A DNA stretch of 64,000 bases from Nitrospirillum pindoramense (GTDB lineage Bacteria > Pseudomonadota > Alphaproteobacteria > Azospirillales > Azospirillaceae). Shown here piece after piece: positions 26,791-39,268 of this stretch (positions are counted from its first letter, which is position 1; every line of letters starts with the position of its first letter). The stretch covers positions 310,001 through 374,000 of the forward strand of contig NZ_VITR01000002.1 in the NCBI RefSeq assembly GCF_007827955.1, in the 5' to 3' direction. The position numbers and the translations under genes were made by a program. The notes under the pieces are model-generated. The model saw only the letters and a program-made list of their open reading frames with translations. It was not told the DNA's origin and ran no database searches.

Positions 26791-27699
26791 ATGCGGCTGC
26801 TGAATCTGGTCATCTCCCTCCTGTGCGCGCTGGTTTTCAGCGTGGCGCCACCGGCGCGCGCCACGGAGGAAACGCCCCTGTCACTGGCGGACAAGGCGGT
26901 CACCCTGACGCCCAACCCCGCCTTCCGCTATGTGGCCGCCGGCGACACCAAGGCTTTCCTGGAGCGGCATTGGCAGGGCCGTCCCCTGGCCGGCGGTGCC
27001 GGGCTGGGCCTGCTGGTCCCCGTTGGGTCAGCGCCGGAGCCGGCATGGGTGGTGGTCCTGAGCTATGACGGCGGCGGCCATGTCAGCGACCTGGATGCCG
27101 GCCGGCTGGATGCCGACGCCCTGCTGGCCGCGCTGAAATCCGCCGACGGCGGCACGCCGCGACTGACCGGCTGGGCCCGGCCGCCGCAGTACGACGAGTC
27201 CAGCCACACCCTGGTGTGGGCCACGCGGCGCCTGGCCGATGGCGGGGTGGTGGATGGCCTGGACTATCACGTCCGCCTGCTGGGGCGGCGCGGCGTGCTG
27301 GGCCTGGACATCGCCGCCCGCATGAACGACCTGCCCGGCATCGAAGGGGAGATGCCGGCGCTGCTGTCCATGGTCCGTTTCACGCCCGGCAACGGCTATC
27401 GCGACTACGTGCCCATCGCCGACCAGTCCGTCACCCTGGGCCTCAGCGGCCTGATCGCCGGCGACGCCCTGGTGAAGGGCGGGCTGCTGGACCATCTGTG
27501 GGCCGGCATCCGCAGCCAGAGCTTCATCTATCTGGTGGCGGTACTGATCGTGATGCTCGGGGCACCCCGCCTGCGCCGTTATTGGGGGCCGAAGCCGCCG
27601 CCGGCGCCGGCGCGGGACCAGCCGCCCGCCCCGCCCCCACCCCCGCCCCCACTGCCCAGGCGCGAGGATCATGACGGCCCCAAGGGGCCCTGGTCGTGA
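26791..27699 (+). CDS. DUF2167 membrane protein
   Basis: A 302-residue protein with a signal peptide (ending PPARA), a large extracytoplasmic domain and one C-terminal membrane segment (FIYLVAVLIVMLGAP, about 248-262). A short Pro-rich cytoplasmic tail follows. The domain has the DUF2167 pattern: WARPPQYDESSHTLVWATR, a conserved YHVRLLGRRGVLGLDI, and GNGYRDYVP. Function of the family is unknown. It starts 11 bp after xerC with GAGGA, so it is probably cotranscribed. Confidence 0.82.
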   Translation: MRLLNLVISLLCALVFSVAPPARATEETPLSLADKAVTLTPNPAFRYVAAGDTKAFLERHWQGRPLAGGAGLGLLVPVGSAPEPAWVVVLSYDGGGHVSDLDAGRLDADALLAALKSADGGTPRLTGWARPPQYDESSHTLVWATRRLADGGVVDGLDYHVRLLGRRGVLGLDIAARMNDLPGIEGEMPALLSMVRFTPGNGYRDYVPIADQSVTLGLSGLIAGDALVKGGLLDHLWAGIRSQSFIYLVAVLIVMLGAPRLRRYWGPKPPPAPARDQPPAPPPPPPPLPRREDHDGPKGPWS

Positions 27700-27710
27700 A
27701 CTGATACGCG

Positions 27711-27862
27711 CGGCACTTGAACGTGACCGTTCAAGTGCTCCCTCAGGCGCCGGGCGGCGGACATCCGTCCGCCTAGGCTTGTCCTTGCTGCGCCCTGCGG
27801 TGCTCGCTTCGGCGGCCCCGGTCGGGGCCTACAGCGGCACGAGTCACTGTCTCGTGCCGCTG
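27711..27862 (+). repeat. Dispersed hairpin repeat, copy B (near-complete)
   Basis: P1: perfect 11-base arms GCACTTGAACG/CGTTCAAGTGC with loop TGAC (27713-27738). P2: GGCGGAC-ATCC-GTCCGCC (27756-27773). The P3 zone is replaced by unrelated sequence. P4: GGCCCC-GGTC-GGGGCC (27814-27829). P5: perfect AGCGGCACGAG/CTCGTGCCGCT (27833-27843, 27851-27861). Stem bases differ from copy A on both sides while loops are kept. It lies just after the DUF2167 gene, upstream of the lpdA terminator. Confidence 0.85.
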
Positions 27863-27883
27863 GGATGAAAGGCCCTCAACGCA

Positions 27884-27914
27884 AAACGGCGCCGGGATGA
27901 CCCCGGCGCCGTTT
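27884..27914 (-). terminator. lpdA terminator
   Basis: Thirteen-base arms AAACGGCGCCGGG and CCCGGCGCCGTTT with a five-base loop lie just past the lpdA stop. On the minus strand they end in TTTTGCG, a short T tract. Confidence 0.7.
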
Positions 27915-27936
27915 CCGCATTCCCGGATGGGAAGGC

Positions 27937-29349
27937 TTACATGTGGATGGTGCGGCCCAGCACGCCCAGGGCCGCTTCCTTGATGGCCTCGGTCAACGTG
28001 GGGTGGGCGTGGCTGGTGCGGGCGATGTCTTCGGACGAGGCGCCGAACTCCAGAGCCAGCGCCAGTTCCTCGATCATCTCGCCAGCCGAGGCGCCGATGA
28101 TGTGGGCGCCCAGCAGCTTGTCGGAATGGGCGTCGGCCAGCAGCTTCACGAAGCCCTCGGTCGCCTGCATGGAGCGGGCGCGGCCGTTGGCGGTGAAGGG
28201 GAACTTGCCGACCTTGTAGTTGACGCCGGCGGCCTTCAGCTGCTCCTCCGTCTTGCCGACGGAGGCGATTTCCGGCCAGGTGTAGACCACGCCCGGGATG
28301 GCATCGTAGTTGATGTGGCCGGACTGGCCCGCCATCACCTCGGCACAGACCACGCCCTCTTCCTCAGCCTTGTGGGCCAGCATGGCACCGGCGATGACGT
28401 CGCCGATGGCCCAGATGCCGGGCACGTTGGTGCGGAAGTGGTGGTCGGTCTTGACGCGCTTGCGCTCGTCCAGCTCCACGCCGACCTTGTCCAGGCCCAG
28501 GCCCTCGGTGTAGGGGCGGCGGCCGATGGCCACCAGCACCACGTCGGCCTCGATGGTCTCGGCCGTGCCGCCGGCGGCGGGCTCGACCGTCAGGGTGACG
28601 CCGGTGTCGCTGGCCACGGCCGATGTGACCTTGGTCGACAGCTTGAAGGACAGGCCCTGCTTGGCCAGGATGCGCTGCGACTGCTTGGAAACCTCACCGT
28701 CCATGCCGGGCAGGATGCGGTCCAGGAACTCCACCACCGTGACCTGCGCGCCCAGGCGCTGCCAGACGGAGCCCAGTTCCAGCCCGATGACGCCGCCGCC
28801 AATGACCACCAGGCGCTTCGGCACGCCGGCCAGTTCCAGGGCACCGGTGGAGGAGACGATGCGCTTCTCGTCGATGGTCACGCCCGGCAGGGGCATGACG
28901 TCAGAGCCGGTGGCGATCAGGATGTTCTTGGTGGTGACGGTCTCGGTGGCGCCGTCCTCCTTGGTCACCGTCACCTGGCCCGGGGCGGCGATGCTGCCCT
29001 TGCCGGTGAAGCGGGTGATCTTGTTCTTCTTGAACAGGAACTCCACGCCGGTGACGTTGGACTTAACCACGTCGTCCTTGTGCTTCATCATCGTCGGCAG
29101 ATCGAGTTCGACACCCGACACCTTGACGCCGAAGTTGCCCAGGGAGTGGCTGGCCTCCTCGAACTTCTCACTGGCCACCAGCAGGGCCTTGGAGGGGATG
29201 CAGCCCACGTTCAGGCAGGTGCCGCCCAGGGTCTTGCGCATCTCGACGCAGGCGACCTTCATGCCCAGCTGGGCCGCGCGGATGGCCGCGACATAGCCGC
29301 CGGGGCCGCTGCCGATGACGACGAGGTCGAATTGGGTTTCGGTGGTCAT
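27937..29349 (-). CDS. lpdA: Dihydrolipoyl dehydrogenase (E3)
   Basis: A 470-residue flavoprotein that reoxidises dihydrolipoamide with NAD in the 2-oxoglutarate dehydrogenase complex and possibly others. FAD site VVIGSGPGGYVAA, redox-active disulphide Cys45/Cys50 in GGTCLNVGCIPSKAL, NAD site VVIGGGVIGLELGSVW, and catalytic His-Glu region HAHPTLTEAI at the C-terminus. It is the last gene of the suc block. Its likely ribosome site (CTGAGGG, nine bases before the ATG) is part of hairpin-repeat copy C. Confidence 0.97.
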   Translation of the reverse strand: MTTETQFDLVVIGSGPGGYVAAIRAAQLGMKVACVEMRKTLGGTCLNVGCIPSKALLVASEKFEEASHSLGNFGVKVSGVELDLPTMMKHKDDVVKSNVTGVEFLFKKNKITRFTGKGSIAAPGQVTVTKEDGATETVTTKNILIATGSDVMPLPGVTIDEKRIVSSTGALELAGVPKRLVVIGGGVIGLELGSVWQRLGAQVTVVEFLDRILPGMDGEVSKQSQRILAKQGLSFKLSTKVTSAVASDTGVTLTVEPAAGGTAETIEADVVLVAIGRRPYTEGLGLDKVGVELDERKRVKTDHHFRTNVPGIWAIGDVIAGAMLAHKAEEEGVVCAEVMAGQSGHINYDAIPGVVYTWPEIASVGKTEEQLKAAGVNYKVGKFPFTANGRARSMQATEGFVKLLADAHSDKLLGAHIIGASAGEMIEELALALEFGASSEDIARTSHAHPTLTEAIKEAALGVLGRTIHM

Positions 29350-29357
29350 GTTTGGGT

Positions 29358-29456
29358 TCCCTCAGGCGCCGGGCGCGGGCATCCGCCCGCTTGGCTTCCT
29401 CGATTTCCAGTCCGCTACGCTCCCCGGAAATCTGCGGCGGCCGCGGTCGCGGCCTA
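29358..29456 (+). repeat. Dispersed hairpin repeat, copy C (lacks P1, P5 degenerate)
   Basis: P2 GCGGGC-ATCC-GCCCGC (29375-29390), P3 GATTTCC/GGAAATC (29402-29408, 29426-29432) and P4 GGCCGC-GGTC-GCGGCC (29439-29454). P3 and P4 differ from copy A by paired changes. The P1 arm is absent and the P5 zone is degenerate. The copy starts nine bases from the lpdA ATG in the sucB-lpdA gap, so it is transcribed as part of the mRNA (in antisense orientation to the element). Confidence 0.8.
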
Positions 29457-29533
29457 GTCGCTATCGCTCCGGATACGGTAGGCGTTAGGGAGCAGGCGCC
29501 GAATGTTGGATTAAGCGATCAGGCAGTCAGCAA

Positions 29534-29556
29534 ACGGGGGGCCGTGGGCCCCCCGT
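29534..29556 (-). terminator. GC hairpin after sucB
   Basis: ACGGGGGGCC and GGCCCCCCGT arms with a GTG loop follow the sucB stop. There is no T tract, so it may be an mRNA-stability or processing hairpin rather than a full terminator, since lpdA lies downstream. Confidence 0.45.
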
Positions 29557-29564
29557 CCGTCGGA

Positions 29565-30803
29565 TCAGACATCCAGCAGGATGCGTTCCGGGTTCTCCAG
29601 GCATTCCTTGACCCGCACCAGGAAGGTCACGGCCTCGCGGCCGTCGATGATGCGGTGATCGTAGGACAGGGCCAGGTACATCATCGGGCGGATGACGATC
29701 TGGCCGCCGACGACCATCGGACGCTCCTGGATCTTGTGCATGCCCAGGATGCCCGACTGAGGGGCGTTCAGGATGGGCGAGCTCATCAGCGAGCCGTACA
29801 CGCCACCGTTGGAGATGGTGAAGGTGCCGCCGGTCATGTCGGCGATGGACAGCTTGCCGTCGCGGGCCTTCTTGCCCAGCTCGTTGATCGACTGCTCGAT
29901 CTTGGCGAAGCCCATCTGGTCGGCGTCGCGCACCACGGGAACCACCAGACCGGTGGGCGTGCCGACGGCGACACCGATGTCATAGTAGTTCTTGTAGATG
30001 ATGTCGGTGCCCTCGATCTCGGCGTTGACGGCCGGGATTTCCTTCAGGGCGACCAGGCAGGCCTTCACGAAGAAGGACATGAAGCCCAGCTTCACGCCGT
30101 GCTTCTTCTCGAACTGGTCCTTCAGCTCGTTGCGCAGCTTCATCACGTTGGTCATGTCCACCTCGTTATAGGTGGTCAGCATGGCCGCGGTGTTTTGGGC
30201 ATCCTTCAGGCGGGCGGCGACGGTCTGCCGCAGGCGGGTCATGCGCACCCGCTCCTCACGGTCGGCGCGCGCGCGCGGGCCGGCCGGGGCCTTGGCGATC
30301 GGGGCCGGGGCGGCAACCGGGGCCGGGGCGGCCTGCGGGGCGGCCAGGTGGTCGATCACGTCACCCTTGGTGACGCGGCCGTCCTTGCCGGTGCCGGCGA
30401 TGGCGGCGGGGTTGACGCCGGCGTCGGCGGCGATCTTGGCGGCGGCGGGCATCACGCCCGCCGAGGCGCCAGCGGCCGGAGCGGCAACCGGGGCGGCGAC
30501 CGGCGCCGGAGCGGCGGCCTTGGCCGGGGCCGGGGCGGCGGCGGGAGCGGCGGCCGCGGCGGCGCCACCCTCGGTGATCAGGCCCAGCACGGCGCTGACG
30601 CCCACGTTGGCGCCCTCGGCGGCCAGGATCTCACCCAGCGTGCCGGAGGCCGGGGCGTTCACTTCCAAGGTGACCTTGTCGGTCTCCAGCTCCACCAGCG
30701 TTTCATCCGCCTTGACGCTGTCGCCAACCTTCTTCAGCCACCGCGCGACCGTCGCTTCCGACACGGACTCGCCGAGGGTGGGCACCAGGATTTCCGTCGC
30801 CAT
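29565..30803 (-). CDS. sucB: 2-oxoglutarate dehydrogenase E2, dihydrolipoyl succinyltransferase
   Basis: A 412-residue core enzyme of the 2-oxoglutarate dehydrogenase complex. One N-terminal lipoyl domain with Lys43 in ETDKVTLEV, an Ala/Pro-rich linker (about 80-115), a short E3-binding domain ([22 protein letters not shown]) followed by a second Ala/Pro linker, and the catalytic acyltransferase domain ending [13 protein letters not shown] with the catalytic His and Asp. The ATG at 30803 starts [12 protein letters not shown]. It follows sucA by 86 bp. Confidence 0.97.
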   Translation of the reverse strand: MATEILVPTLGESVSEATVARWLKKVGDSVKADETLVELETDKVTLEVNAPASGTLGEILAAEGANVGVSAVLGLITEGGAAAAAAPAAAPAPAKAAAPAPVAAPVAAPAAGASAGVMPAAAKIAADAGVNPAAIAGTGKDGRVTKGDVIDHLAAPQAAPAPVAAPAPIAKAPAGPRARADREERVRMTRLRQTVAARLKDAQNTAAMLTTYNEVDMTNVMKLRNELKDQFEKKHGVKLGFMSFFVKACLVALKEIPAVNAEIEGTDIIYKNYYDIGVAVGTPTGLVVPVVRDADQMGFAKIEQSINELGKKARDGKLSIADMTGGTFTISNGGVYGSLMSSPILNAPQSGILGMHKIQERPMVVGGQIVIRPMMYLALSYDHRIIDGREAVTFLVRVKECLENPERILLDV

Positions 30804-30853
30804 GTTTTTGGGACCTTGGTTCGTTTCTAACAAAGGGTTTCAGAATAAAATCA

Positions 30854-30879
30854 TTCCGGGGCCGCAACGGGCCCCGGAA
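30854..30879 (-). terminator. Hairpin with T-rich tail between sucA and sucB
   Basis: TTCCGGGGCC and GGCCCCGGAA arms with a six-base loop lie after the sucA stop. On the minus strand they are followed by TGATTTTATT. It could act as a partial terminator that sets the sucA:sucB ratio. Confidence 0.5.
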
Positions 30880-30889
30880 CGTCATTGGA

Positions 30890-33814
30890 TCAAGCGATGG
30901 TCAGCGCCTCGTCCAGGAACTTGGCCAGTTCCTGGTTGTGGCGCTTCAGCTGACCGGCGGCCGGCGAGGCGGCCTCGGCGCGGCCCACATAGGACGGACG
31001 GCCCGCCTTGTGGTTCAGCTCCTTCAGCACGGCCTCGATACGGCGGTCGACGAAGCTCCAGGCGCCCATGTTCGCGGGCTCTTCCTGGCACCACACCACC
31101 TCGGCGTTGGGATACTTGGCCAGCTCCACCTTCAGGGCGTCGTGCGGGAACGGATACAGCTGCTCCAGACGCAGGAAGGCCACGTCCTTCACGCCGCGGT
31201 TCTCCCGCTCCTGGAACAGGTCGTAGTAGACCTTGCCCGAGCAGAGGACGACGCGGCGGATCTTCGCCGGCTCGACCAGGTCCACACCGGTCTCGTACAG
31301 GACGCGGTGGAAGGACTCGTTGCCGGTGAACATGGCCAGGTCGCTGACGCACAGCTTGTGACGCAGCAGCGACTTGGGGCTGAAGACCACCAGCGGCTTG
31401 CGGAACTCGCGGTTCACCTGGCGGCGCAGCACATGGAAGTAGTTGGCCGGGGTGGTGCAGTTCACGATCTGCCAGTTGTCCTCGCCGGACAGCTGCAGGA
31501 AGCGCTCCAGGCGGGCGGAGCTGTGCTCCGGACCCTGGCCTTCATAGCCGTGCGGCAGCAGCATGGTCAGGCCGGACATGCGCAGCCACTTGCTTTCGCC
31601 CGAGCTGATGAACTGGTCGATGATGGACTGGGCGCCATTGACGAAGTCGCCGAACTGCGCCTCCCACAGGACCAGGGCATGCGGCTCGGCCAGGGTGAAG
31701 CCATATTCAAAGCCCAGCACCGCCGCTTCGGACAGCGGGCTGTCGTGGACCTCAAACCGGGCTTGGTCGCCCCGGATGTGATCCAGCGGCACGTACTTGG
31801 CCTCGGTGGTCTGGTCGACCAGCACGCAGTGGCGCTGGGAGAAGGTGCCGCGGCCCACGTCCTGGCCGGACAGGCGCACGGGCACGCCTTCCACCAGCAG
31901 GGTGCCGAAGGCCAGCGCCTCGGCCGTGGCCCAGTCCAGGTCCTTGCCGGTGGCGAACATCTCCTGCTTGGCCTTGAGCTGACGCACCACCTTGGCGTTC
32001 ACGTCCACGCCTTCCGGCACGGCGGAGATGGCCTTGCCCACTTCCTGCAGCAGGTCCATGGACGCGGCGGTCTTGCCCTTGCGGTCATCGTCCTTGGCGG
32101 CGCTCAGGCCCTGCCACTTGCCTTCCAGCCAGTCGGCCTTGTTCGGCTTGTAGGTGGTGGAGGCCTCGAACTCGACTTCCATGGCCTTGTGGAAGTCCTT
32201 CACGAAGCCATCGGCCTCCTCGGCCGTGATGACGCCCTCGGCAATCAGCTGCTTGGCGTACAGCTCACGGGTGGTGGGGTGGTTGCGGATGGCCTTGTAC
32301 ATCAGCGGCTGGGTGAACGCCGGCTCGTCGCCTTCGTTGTGCCCCTGGCGGCGATAGCACACGATGTCCAGCACCACGTCCTTCAGGAACTTCTGACGGA
32401 ACTCCACGGCGATGCGGGTGACGTGGATCACGGCCTCGGGATCGTCGCCGTTGACGTGGAAGATCGGCGCCTGGATGGCCTTGGCCACTTCCGTCGGGTA
32501 CGGGCCGGAACGGGCGTACTGCGGAGCGGTGGTGAAGCCGATCTGGTTGTTGGTGATGATGTGGATGATGCCGCCGGTGCGGTAGCCCTTCAGCTCGGAC
32601 AGCAGCAGCGTCTCGGGCACCAGACCCTGGCCGGCGAAGGCGGCGTCGCCGTGCAGCAGCAGGCCGATGACCTCATGCCGCGCCTCATCGGACGGCGGCA
32701 TGGTGGAGCGCTGCACCTGCTTGGCGCGGACCTTGCCGCACACGACCGGGTTCACCACTTCCAGGTGCGACGGGTTGGCCGTCAGCGACAGGTGGATGGA
32801 GTTGCCGTCGAACTCGCGGTCGGCCGAGGTGCCCAGGTGGTACTTCACGTCGCCCGAGCCCTGCACGTCCTCGGGATTGGCGGCGTTGCCCTGGAATTCG
32901 GAGAAGATGGCCTTGTACGGCTTGTTCATCACGTTGGCCAGCACGTTCAGGCGGCCGCGGTGCGCCATGCCGATCACCAGTTCCTTCAGGCCCAGCTGAC
33001 CGCCGCGCTTCAGGATCTGCTCGATGGCCGGGATCCAGACCTCACCGCCCTCCAGGCCGAAACGCTTGGTGCCGGTGTACTTCAGCTGCAGGAAGCGCTC
33101 GAAGCCCTCGGCGGCCGTCAGGCGCTGCAGGATGGCCTTCTTGCCCTGGACCGTGAAGTCGGTCTGGTTGCGGATGCCCTCGATGCGCTCCTGGATCCAG
33201 GCCTTCTGCTCCGGATCCTGGATGTGCATGAACTCCACGCCGATGTGGCCGCAATAGGTGCGCTGCACCGCGTCCACGATCTGGCGCAGGGTGGCCGTCT
33301 CCATCCCCAGCACGTTGTTGATGAAGATCGGGCGGTCCAGGTCGGCGTCGGTGAAGCCGTAGGACTTGGGATCCAGCTCCGGATGCTCGCTGCGCTTCTC
33401 CAGGCCCAGGGGGTCCAGCTTAGCCATCAGGTGGCCGCGGACGCGGTAGGCGCGGATGAGCATCAGGGCGCGGATGCTGTCCAGCTGGGCCTGGCGCAGC
33501 TGCTCGGGCGTAATGCCACCAGCGACCGCACCGTTCGCGGCCGGGGCGGCGGCGCCATTGGCACCCTTGGCGCCCTTCGCCGGGGCGGCCGGCTTGGCGT
33601 CGGGGTCGGGCACGCCGATGACGGCGGCCTTGTTGGGCGCCCAGCTCGCCCCCTTGATCTCGCCCAGCACGACGCGGGCATCGTCATCCAGCCCGGCGAA
33701 GAAGCTGCTCCACGAAGGATCGACGGAGGCCGGATCCTGCAGGTAGCGGGCGTAAAGCTCGGCGAGGAAGGTCGCGTTGCCGGCGAAAAACAGGGAGCTT
33801 TGATCGGTTACCAT
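30890..33814 (-). CDS. sucA: 2-oxoglutarate dehydrogenase E1
   Basis: A 974-residue thiamine-diphosphate enzyme that decarboxylates 2-oxoglutarate and transfers the succinyl group to E2. The N-terminal E2-binding tail (SLFFAGNATFLAELYARYLQDP) is followed by MLIRAYRVRGHLMAKLDPLG, the conserved GMAHRGRLNVLANV, and the ThDP motif beginning HVNGDDPEAV. C-terminal conserved parts include LLLPHGYEGQGPEHSSAR. Family length is normal. A 474 bp gap separates it from sucD upstream, suggesting its own promoter. Confidence 0.97.
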   Translation of the reverse strand: MVTDQSSLFFAGNATFLAELYARYLQDPASVDPSWSSFFAGLDDDARVVLGEIKGASWAPNKAAVIGVPDPDAKPAAPAKGAKGANGAAAPAANGAVAGGITPEQLRQAQLDSIRALMLIRAYRVRGHLMAKLDPLGLEKRSEHPELDPKSYGFTDADLDRPIFINNVLGMETATLRQIVDAVQRTYCGHIGVEFMHIQDPEQKAWIQERIEGIRNQTDFTVQGKKAILQRLTAAEGFERFLQLKYTGTKRFGLEGGEVWIPAIEQILKRGGQLGLKELVIGMAHRGRLNVLANVMNKPYKAIFSEFQGNAANPEDVQGSGDVKYHLGTSADREFDGNSIHLSLTANPSHLEVVNPVVCGKVRAKQVQRSTMPPSDEARHEVIGLLLHGDAAFAGQGLVPETLLLSELKGYRTGGIIHIITNNQIGFTTAPQYARSGPYPTEVAKAIQAPIFHVNGDDPEAVIHVTRIAVEFRQKFLKDVVLDIVCYRRQGHNEGDEPAFTQPLMYKAIRNHPTTRELYAKQLIAEGVITAEEADGFVKDFHKAMEVEFEASTTYKPNKADWLEGKWQGLSAAKDDDRKGKTAASMDLLQEVGKAISAVPEGVDVNAKVVRQLKAKQEMFATGKDLDWATAEALAFGTLLVEGVPVRLSGQDVGRGTFSQRHCVLVDQTTEAKYVPLDHIRGDQARFEVHDSPLSEAAVLGFEYGFTLAEPHALVLWEAQFGDFVNGAQSIIDQFISSGESKWLRMSGLTMLLPHGYEGQGPEHSSARLERFLQLSGEDNWQIVNCTTPANYFHVLRRQVNREFRKPLVVFSPKSLLRHKLCVSDLAMFTGNESFHRVLYETGVDLVEPAKIRRVVLCSGKVYYDLFQERENRGVKDVAFLRLEQLYPFPHDALKVELAKYPNAEVVWCQEEPANMGAWSFVDRRIEAVLKELNHKAGRPSYVGRAEAASPAAGQLKRHNQELAKFLDEALTIA

Positions 33815-34175
33815 GGCGCTCTGCGCTTGATCTGGGAGGGATAGGGCGCCCGCGTCTATGTGGCAGGGCGTCCCGATGGGACCGAAATTCGCGTTCTTTT
33901 ACGCCATGATACCAGCGCCTTCAATATGCGACGGCGCGGGGGCCGTTGCCACGAAAACGCCTACCACGCATAAGAAACGCCCAGTTCCCGCAACAAACTC
34001 ATCACGAACAAAAAGGCCCTGACTCTTTTGTTGCGCGGCACTGGACAAGGCGGGCCATCACGGACGGTGGGCGCGCACCCATCAACTTATTGATGTGCAC
34101 GCTAACAATGAGGTGGCACCGGCATCCCGTCGGGTCAAGCGACCGACGGGAAACGATGCCTCATGCCAGCCATGG
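33815..34175 (-). promoter_or_regulatory. sucA upstream region with candidate promoter
   Basis: No gene is seen here. After the sucD terminator the minus strand offers TTGTTG (33991-33996) and TTATGC (33968-33973) 17 bases apart, a possible promoter for sucA-sucB-lpdA. A hairpin CCCGTCGG/CCGACGGG lies at 34126-34150. The region is richer in A+T than its surroundings. Confidence 0.35.
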
Positions 34176-34262
34176 AAAAACGGCGGCCCCGGGGTGCCAG
34201 ACGTACGCTGGGCCGGTGCCGCCGTTCCTTCCTGGGGCCGGCCCGGAAGTCCGGACCGGCCC
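34176..34262 (-). terminator. sucD terminator region
   Basis: Two structures follow the sucD stop in the minus direction. The first is a nested GC hairpin with GGGCCGG/CCGGCCC arms (34235-34262). The second is AACGGCGGC/GCCGCCGTT (34179-34187, 34218-34226), immediately followed by TTTTT (34180-34176). The second looks like an intrinsic terminator with a long loop. Confidence 0.6.
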
Positions 34263-34288
34263 TTACTTGACCCGCGAAGGCAGGGCCT

Positions 34289-35164
34289 TTAGCCCTTCAG
34301 CGCCTTCAGCATGGTGGAACCCAGGCTGGCGGGGCTGTCGGCGACATGGATGCCAGCGGCGCGCAGGGCCTCGACCTTGAAGTCGGCCGTGTCGTTACCG
34401 CCGGAGATCACGGCGCCCGCGTGGCCCATGCGGCGACCCGGGGGGGCCGTGCGGCCGGCGATGAAGCCAACGACCGGCTTCTTCGTCTTGCTGTCGCGGA
34501 TGAACTCGGCACCGTCGACTTCCGCCGAACCGCCGATCTCACCGATCATGATGATGCCCTCGGTCTCCGGATCGTCGAGGAACAGCTGCAGGCTGTCCAC
34601 GAAGTTGGTGCCGTTGACCGGGTCGCCGCCGATGCCGATGCAGGTGGTCTGGCCCAGGCCGGCCGCGGTGGTCTGCGCCACAGCCTCATAGGTCAGGGTG
34701 CCGGAGCGGCTGACGATGCCGATCTTGCCACGCTTGTGGATGTGGCCGGGCATAATGCCGATCTTGCACTCGTCCGGGGTGATGACGCCGGGGCAGTTCG
34801 GGCCGATCAGGCGGGTCTTGGACCCGGCCAGGGCGCGCTTCACCGTCACCATGTCCAGCACCGGGATGCCTTCGGTGATGCAGACCACCAGCGGAATCTC
34901 GGCGTCGATGGCTTCCAGGATGGCGTCCGCGGCGAAGGGCGGCGGCACGTAGATCACCGAGGCGTTGGCGCCGGTGGTGTGCACGGCCTCGGCCACGGTG
35001 TCGAACACCGGCAGGTCGAGGTGGGTGGTGCCGCCCTTGCCGGGGGTCACGCCGCCGACCATCTTGGTGCCGTAGGCGATGGCCTGTTCGGAGTGGAAGG
35101 TGCCCTGCGCGCCGGTGAAGCCCTGGCAGATCACCTTGGTGTTCTTGTCAACCAACACGGCCAT
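34289..35164 (-). CDS. sucD: Succinyl-CoA synthetase alpha subunit
   Basis: A 291-residue subunit that binds CoA and carries the phosphohistidine. CoA-binding segment [20 protein letters not shown] in the N-terminal Rossmann domain, [19 protein letters not shown], and the active-site histidine in [13 protein letters not shown]. Starts two bases after the sucC stop, so the two are translationally linked. A terminator follows, separating sucCD from sucAB-lpdA. Confidence 0.97.
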   Translation of the reverse strand: MAVLVDKNTKVICQGFTGAQGTFHSEQAIAYGTKMVGGVTPGKGGTTHLDLPVFDTVAEAVHTTGANASVIYVPPPFAADAILEAIDAEIPLVVCITEGIPVLDMVTVKRALAGSKTRLIGPNCPGVITPDECKIGIMPGHIHKRGKIGIVSRSGTLTYEAVAQTTAAGLGQTTCIGIGGDPVNGTNFVDSLQLFLDDPETEGIIMIGEIGGSAEVDGAEFIRDSKTKKPVVGFIAGRTAPPGRRMGHAGAVISGGNDTADFKVEALRAAGIHVADSPASLGSTMLKALKG

Positions 35165-35166
35165 GA

Positions 35167-36363
35167 TTACGCGGCCTCCTTCACGGCCTTGACGATCTTT
35201 TCAGCGGCGTCGGCCAGGTTGTCGGCGGACAGGATCGGCAGGCCGGACTCGGCCAGGATCTTCTTGCCCAGCTCGACGTTGGTGCCTTCCAGACGGACGA
35301 CCAGCGGAACGTGCAGGCTGACCTCACGGGCCGCCGCCACCACGCCCTCGGCGATGACGTCGCAGCGCATGATGCCGCCGAAGATGTTGACCAGAATGCC
35401 TTCGACATTCGGATCGGACAGGATGAGCTTGAACGCGGTGGTCACGCGCTCACGGGTGGCGCCGCCGCCCACGTCCAGGAAGTTGGCCGGCTCGCCGCCG
35501 TACAACTTGATGATGTCCATGGTGGCCATGGCCAGGCCGGCACCGTTGACCATGCAGCCGATGTTGCCATCCAGCTTCACATAGTTCAGGCCGTGCTTCG
35601 TGGCCTCGGTCTCCGACGCCTCTTCCTCGCTCTCGTCACGGAGCTCTTCGATGTCCTTGTGACGGTAGAGGGCGTTGTCGTCGAAGTTCATCTTGGCGTC
35701 GAGGGCGATGATCTCACCGGCGCCGGTCACGACCAGCGGGTTGATCTCGACCTGCGAGGCGTCCAGCTCCACGAACGCCTTGTACATGGCGGACAGGAAC
35801 TTCACCGCGGCGCCGACCTGCTTGCCTTCCAGCTTCAGGCCGAAGGCGATCTGGCGGGCGTGGTAGCCCTGCAGGCCGCTGACCGGGTCGATGGCGATCT
35901 TGACGATCTTCTCGGGGTGGCTGTGGGCCACTTCCTCGATTTCCATGCCGCCCTCGGTCGAGGCGATCACGGTGACGCGGGAGGTGGCGCGGTCCAGCAG
36001 CAGGGACAGGTACAGCTCGCGCTTGATGTCGCAGCCTTCCTCGACATAGAGGCGCTTGACCTCCTTGCCTTCCGGACCGGTCTGCTTGGTCACCAGCGTG
36101 TGGCCCAGCATTTCCTTGGCGTTGGACACGACGTCGTCGATCGACTTCACAACGCGGACGCCGCCCTTGCCCTCGGGGTTCTCCTTGAACCGCCCGGCGC
36201 CACGGCCGCCGGCGTGGATCTGGGACTTCACGACCCAAACCGGGCCGCCCAGGTCCGTGGCCACGGTCTTGGCCTCTTCGGGGGTGTAGGCAACGCCGCC
36301 GCGGGGTACCGCGACGCCGTATTTCTTCAGCAGGCCCTTGGCCTGGTATTCATGAATATTCAT
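35167..36363 (-). CDS. sucC: Succinyl-CoA synthetase beta subunit
   Basis: A 398-residue ATP-grasp subunit that determines nucleotide and succinate binding. [17 protein letters not shown] is the classic start; [13 protein letters not shown] is the nucleotide-binding loop; the C-terminal part has [13 protein letters not shown] and [15 protein letters not shown]. Directly precedes sucD; mdh lies upstream on the same strand with a 225 bp gap. Confidence 0.97.
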   Translation of the reverse strand: MNIHEYQAKGLLKKYGVAVPRGGVAYTPEEAKTVATDLGGPVWVVKSQIHAGGRGAGRFKENPEGKGGVRVVKSIDDVVSNAKEMLGHTLVTKQTGPEGKEVKRLYVEEGCDIKRELYLSLLLDRATSRVTVIASTEGGMEIEEVAHSHPEKIVKIAIDPVSGLQGYHARQIAFGLKLEGKQVGAAVKFLSAMYKAFVELDASQVEINPLVVTGAGEIIALDAKMNFDDNALYRHKDIEELRDESEEEASETEATKHGLNYVKLDGNIGCMVNGAGLAMATMDIIKLYGGEPANFLDVGGGATRERVTTAFKLILSDPNVEGILVNIFGGIMRCDVIAEGVVAAAREVSLHVPLVVRLEGTNVELGKKILAESGLPILSADNLADAAEKIVKAVKEAA

Positions 36364-36526
36364 TCGGGGATCGCCCGCTTCCGGTTGGGAAACGGCCTCG
36401 CAAAGTTTGCGGCCGATCGCGGGGCCAACCCCGCGCCGCGGGCACTGTAGAGAGCAATGCCGGGGCGATCAACCGCGTAAGTGACGGAAGGGTGGCTTTG
36501 AACGCTATTCCGGTATCTCTTTGCCA

Positions 36527-36561
36527 AATGGCCCCGCCTGCGCGGGGCGGACGGGGCCATT
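36527..36561 (-). terminator. Hairpin after mdh
   Basis: AATGGCCCCG and CGGGGCCATT arms close a 15-base GC loop in the mdh-sucC gap. No T tract follows, so termination would be inefficient or Rho-assisted. Confidence 0.45.
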
Positions 36562-36588
36562 CAGAACGTCATACCGGAACCCGAACGA

Positions 36589-39196
<2,608 letters not shown>

Positions 39197-39268
39197 GTCG
39201 GCGGGGGAACCGTCAGCGCGCCCGAGGGGGCAGCGCGCCAACGGGCACCACGCCAACGGGGCACCCCG

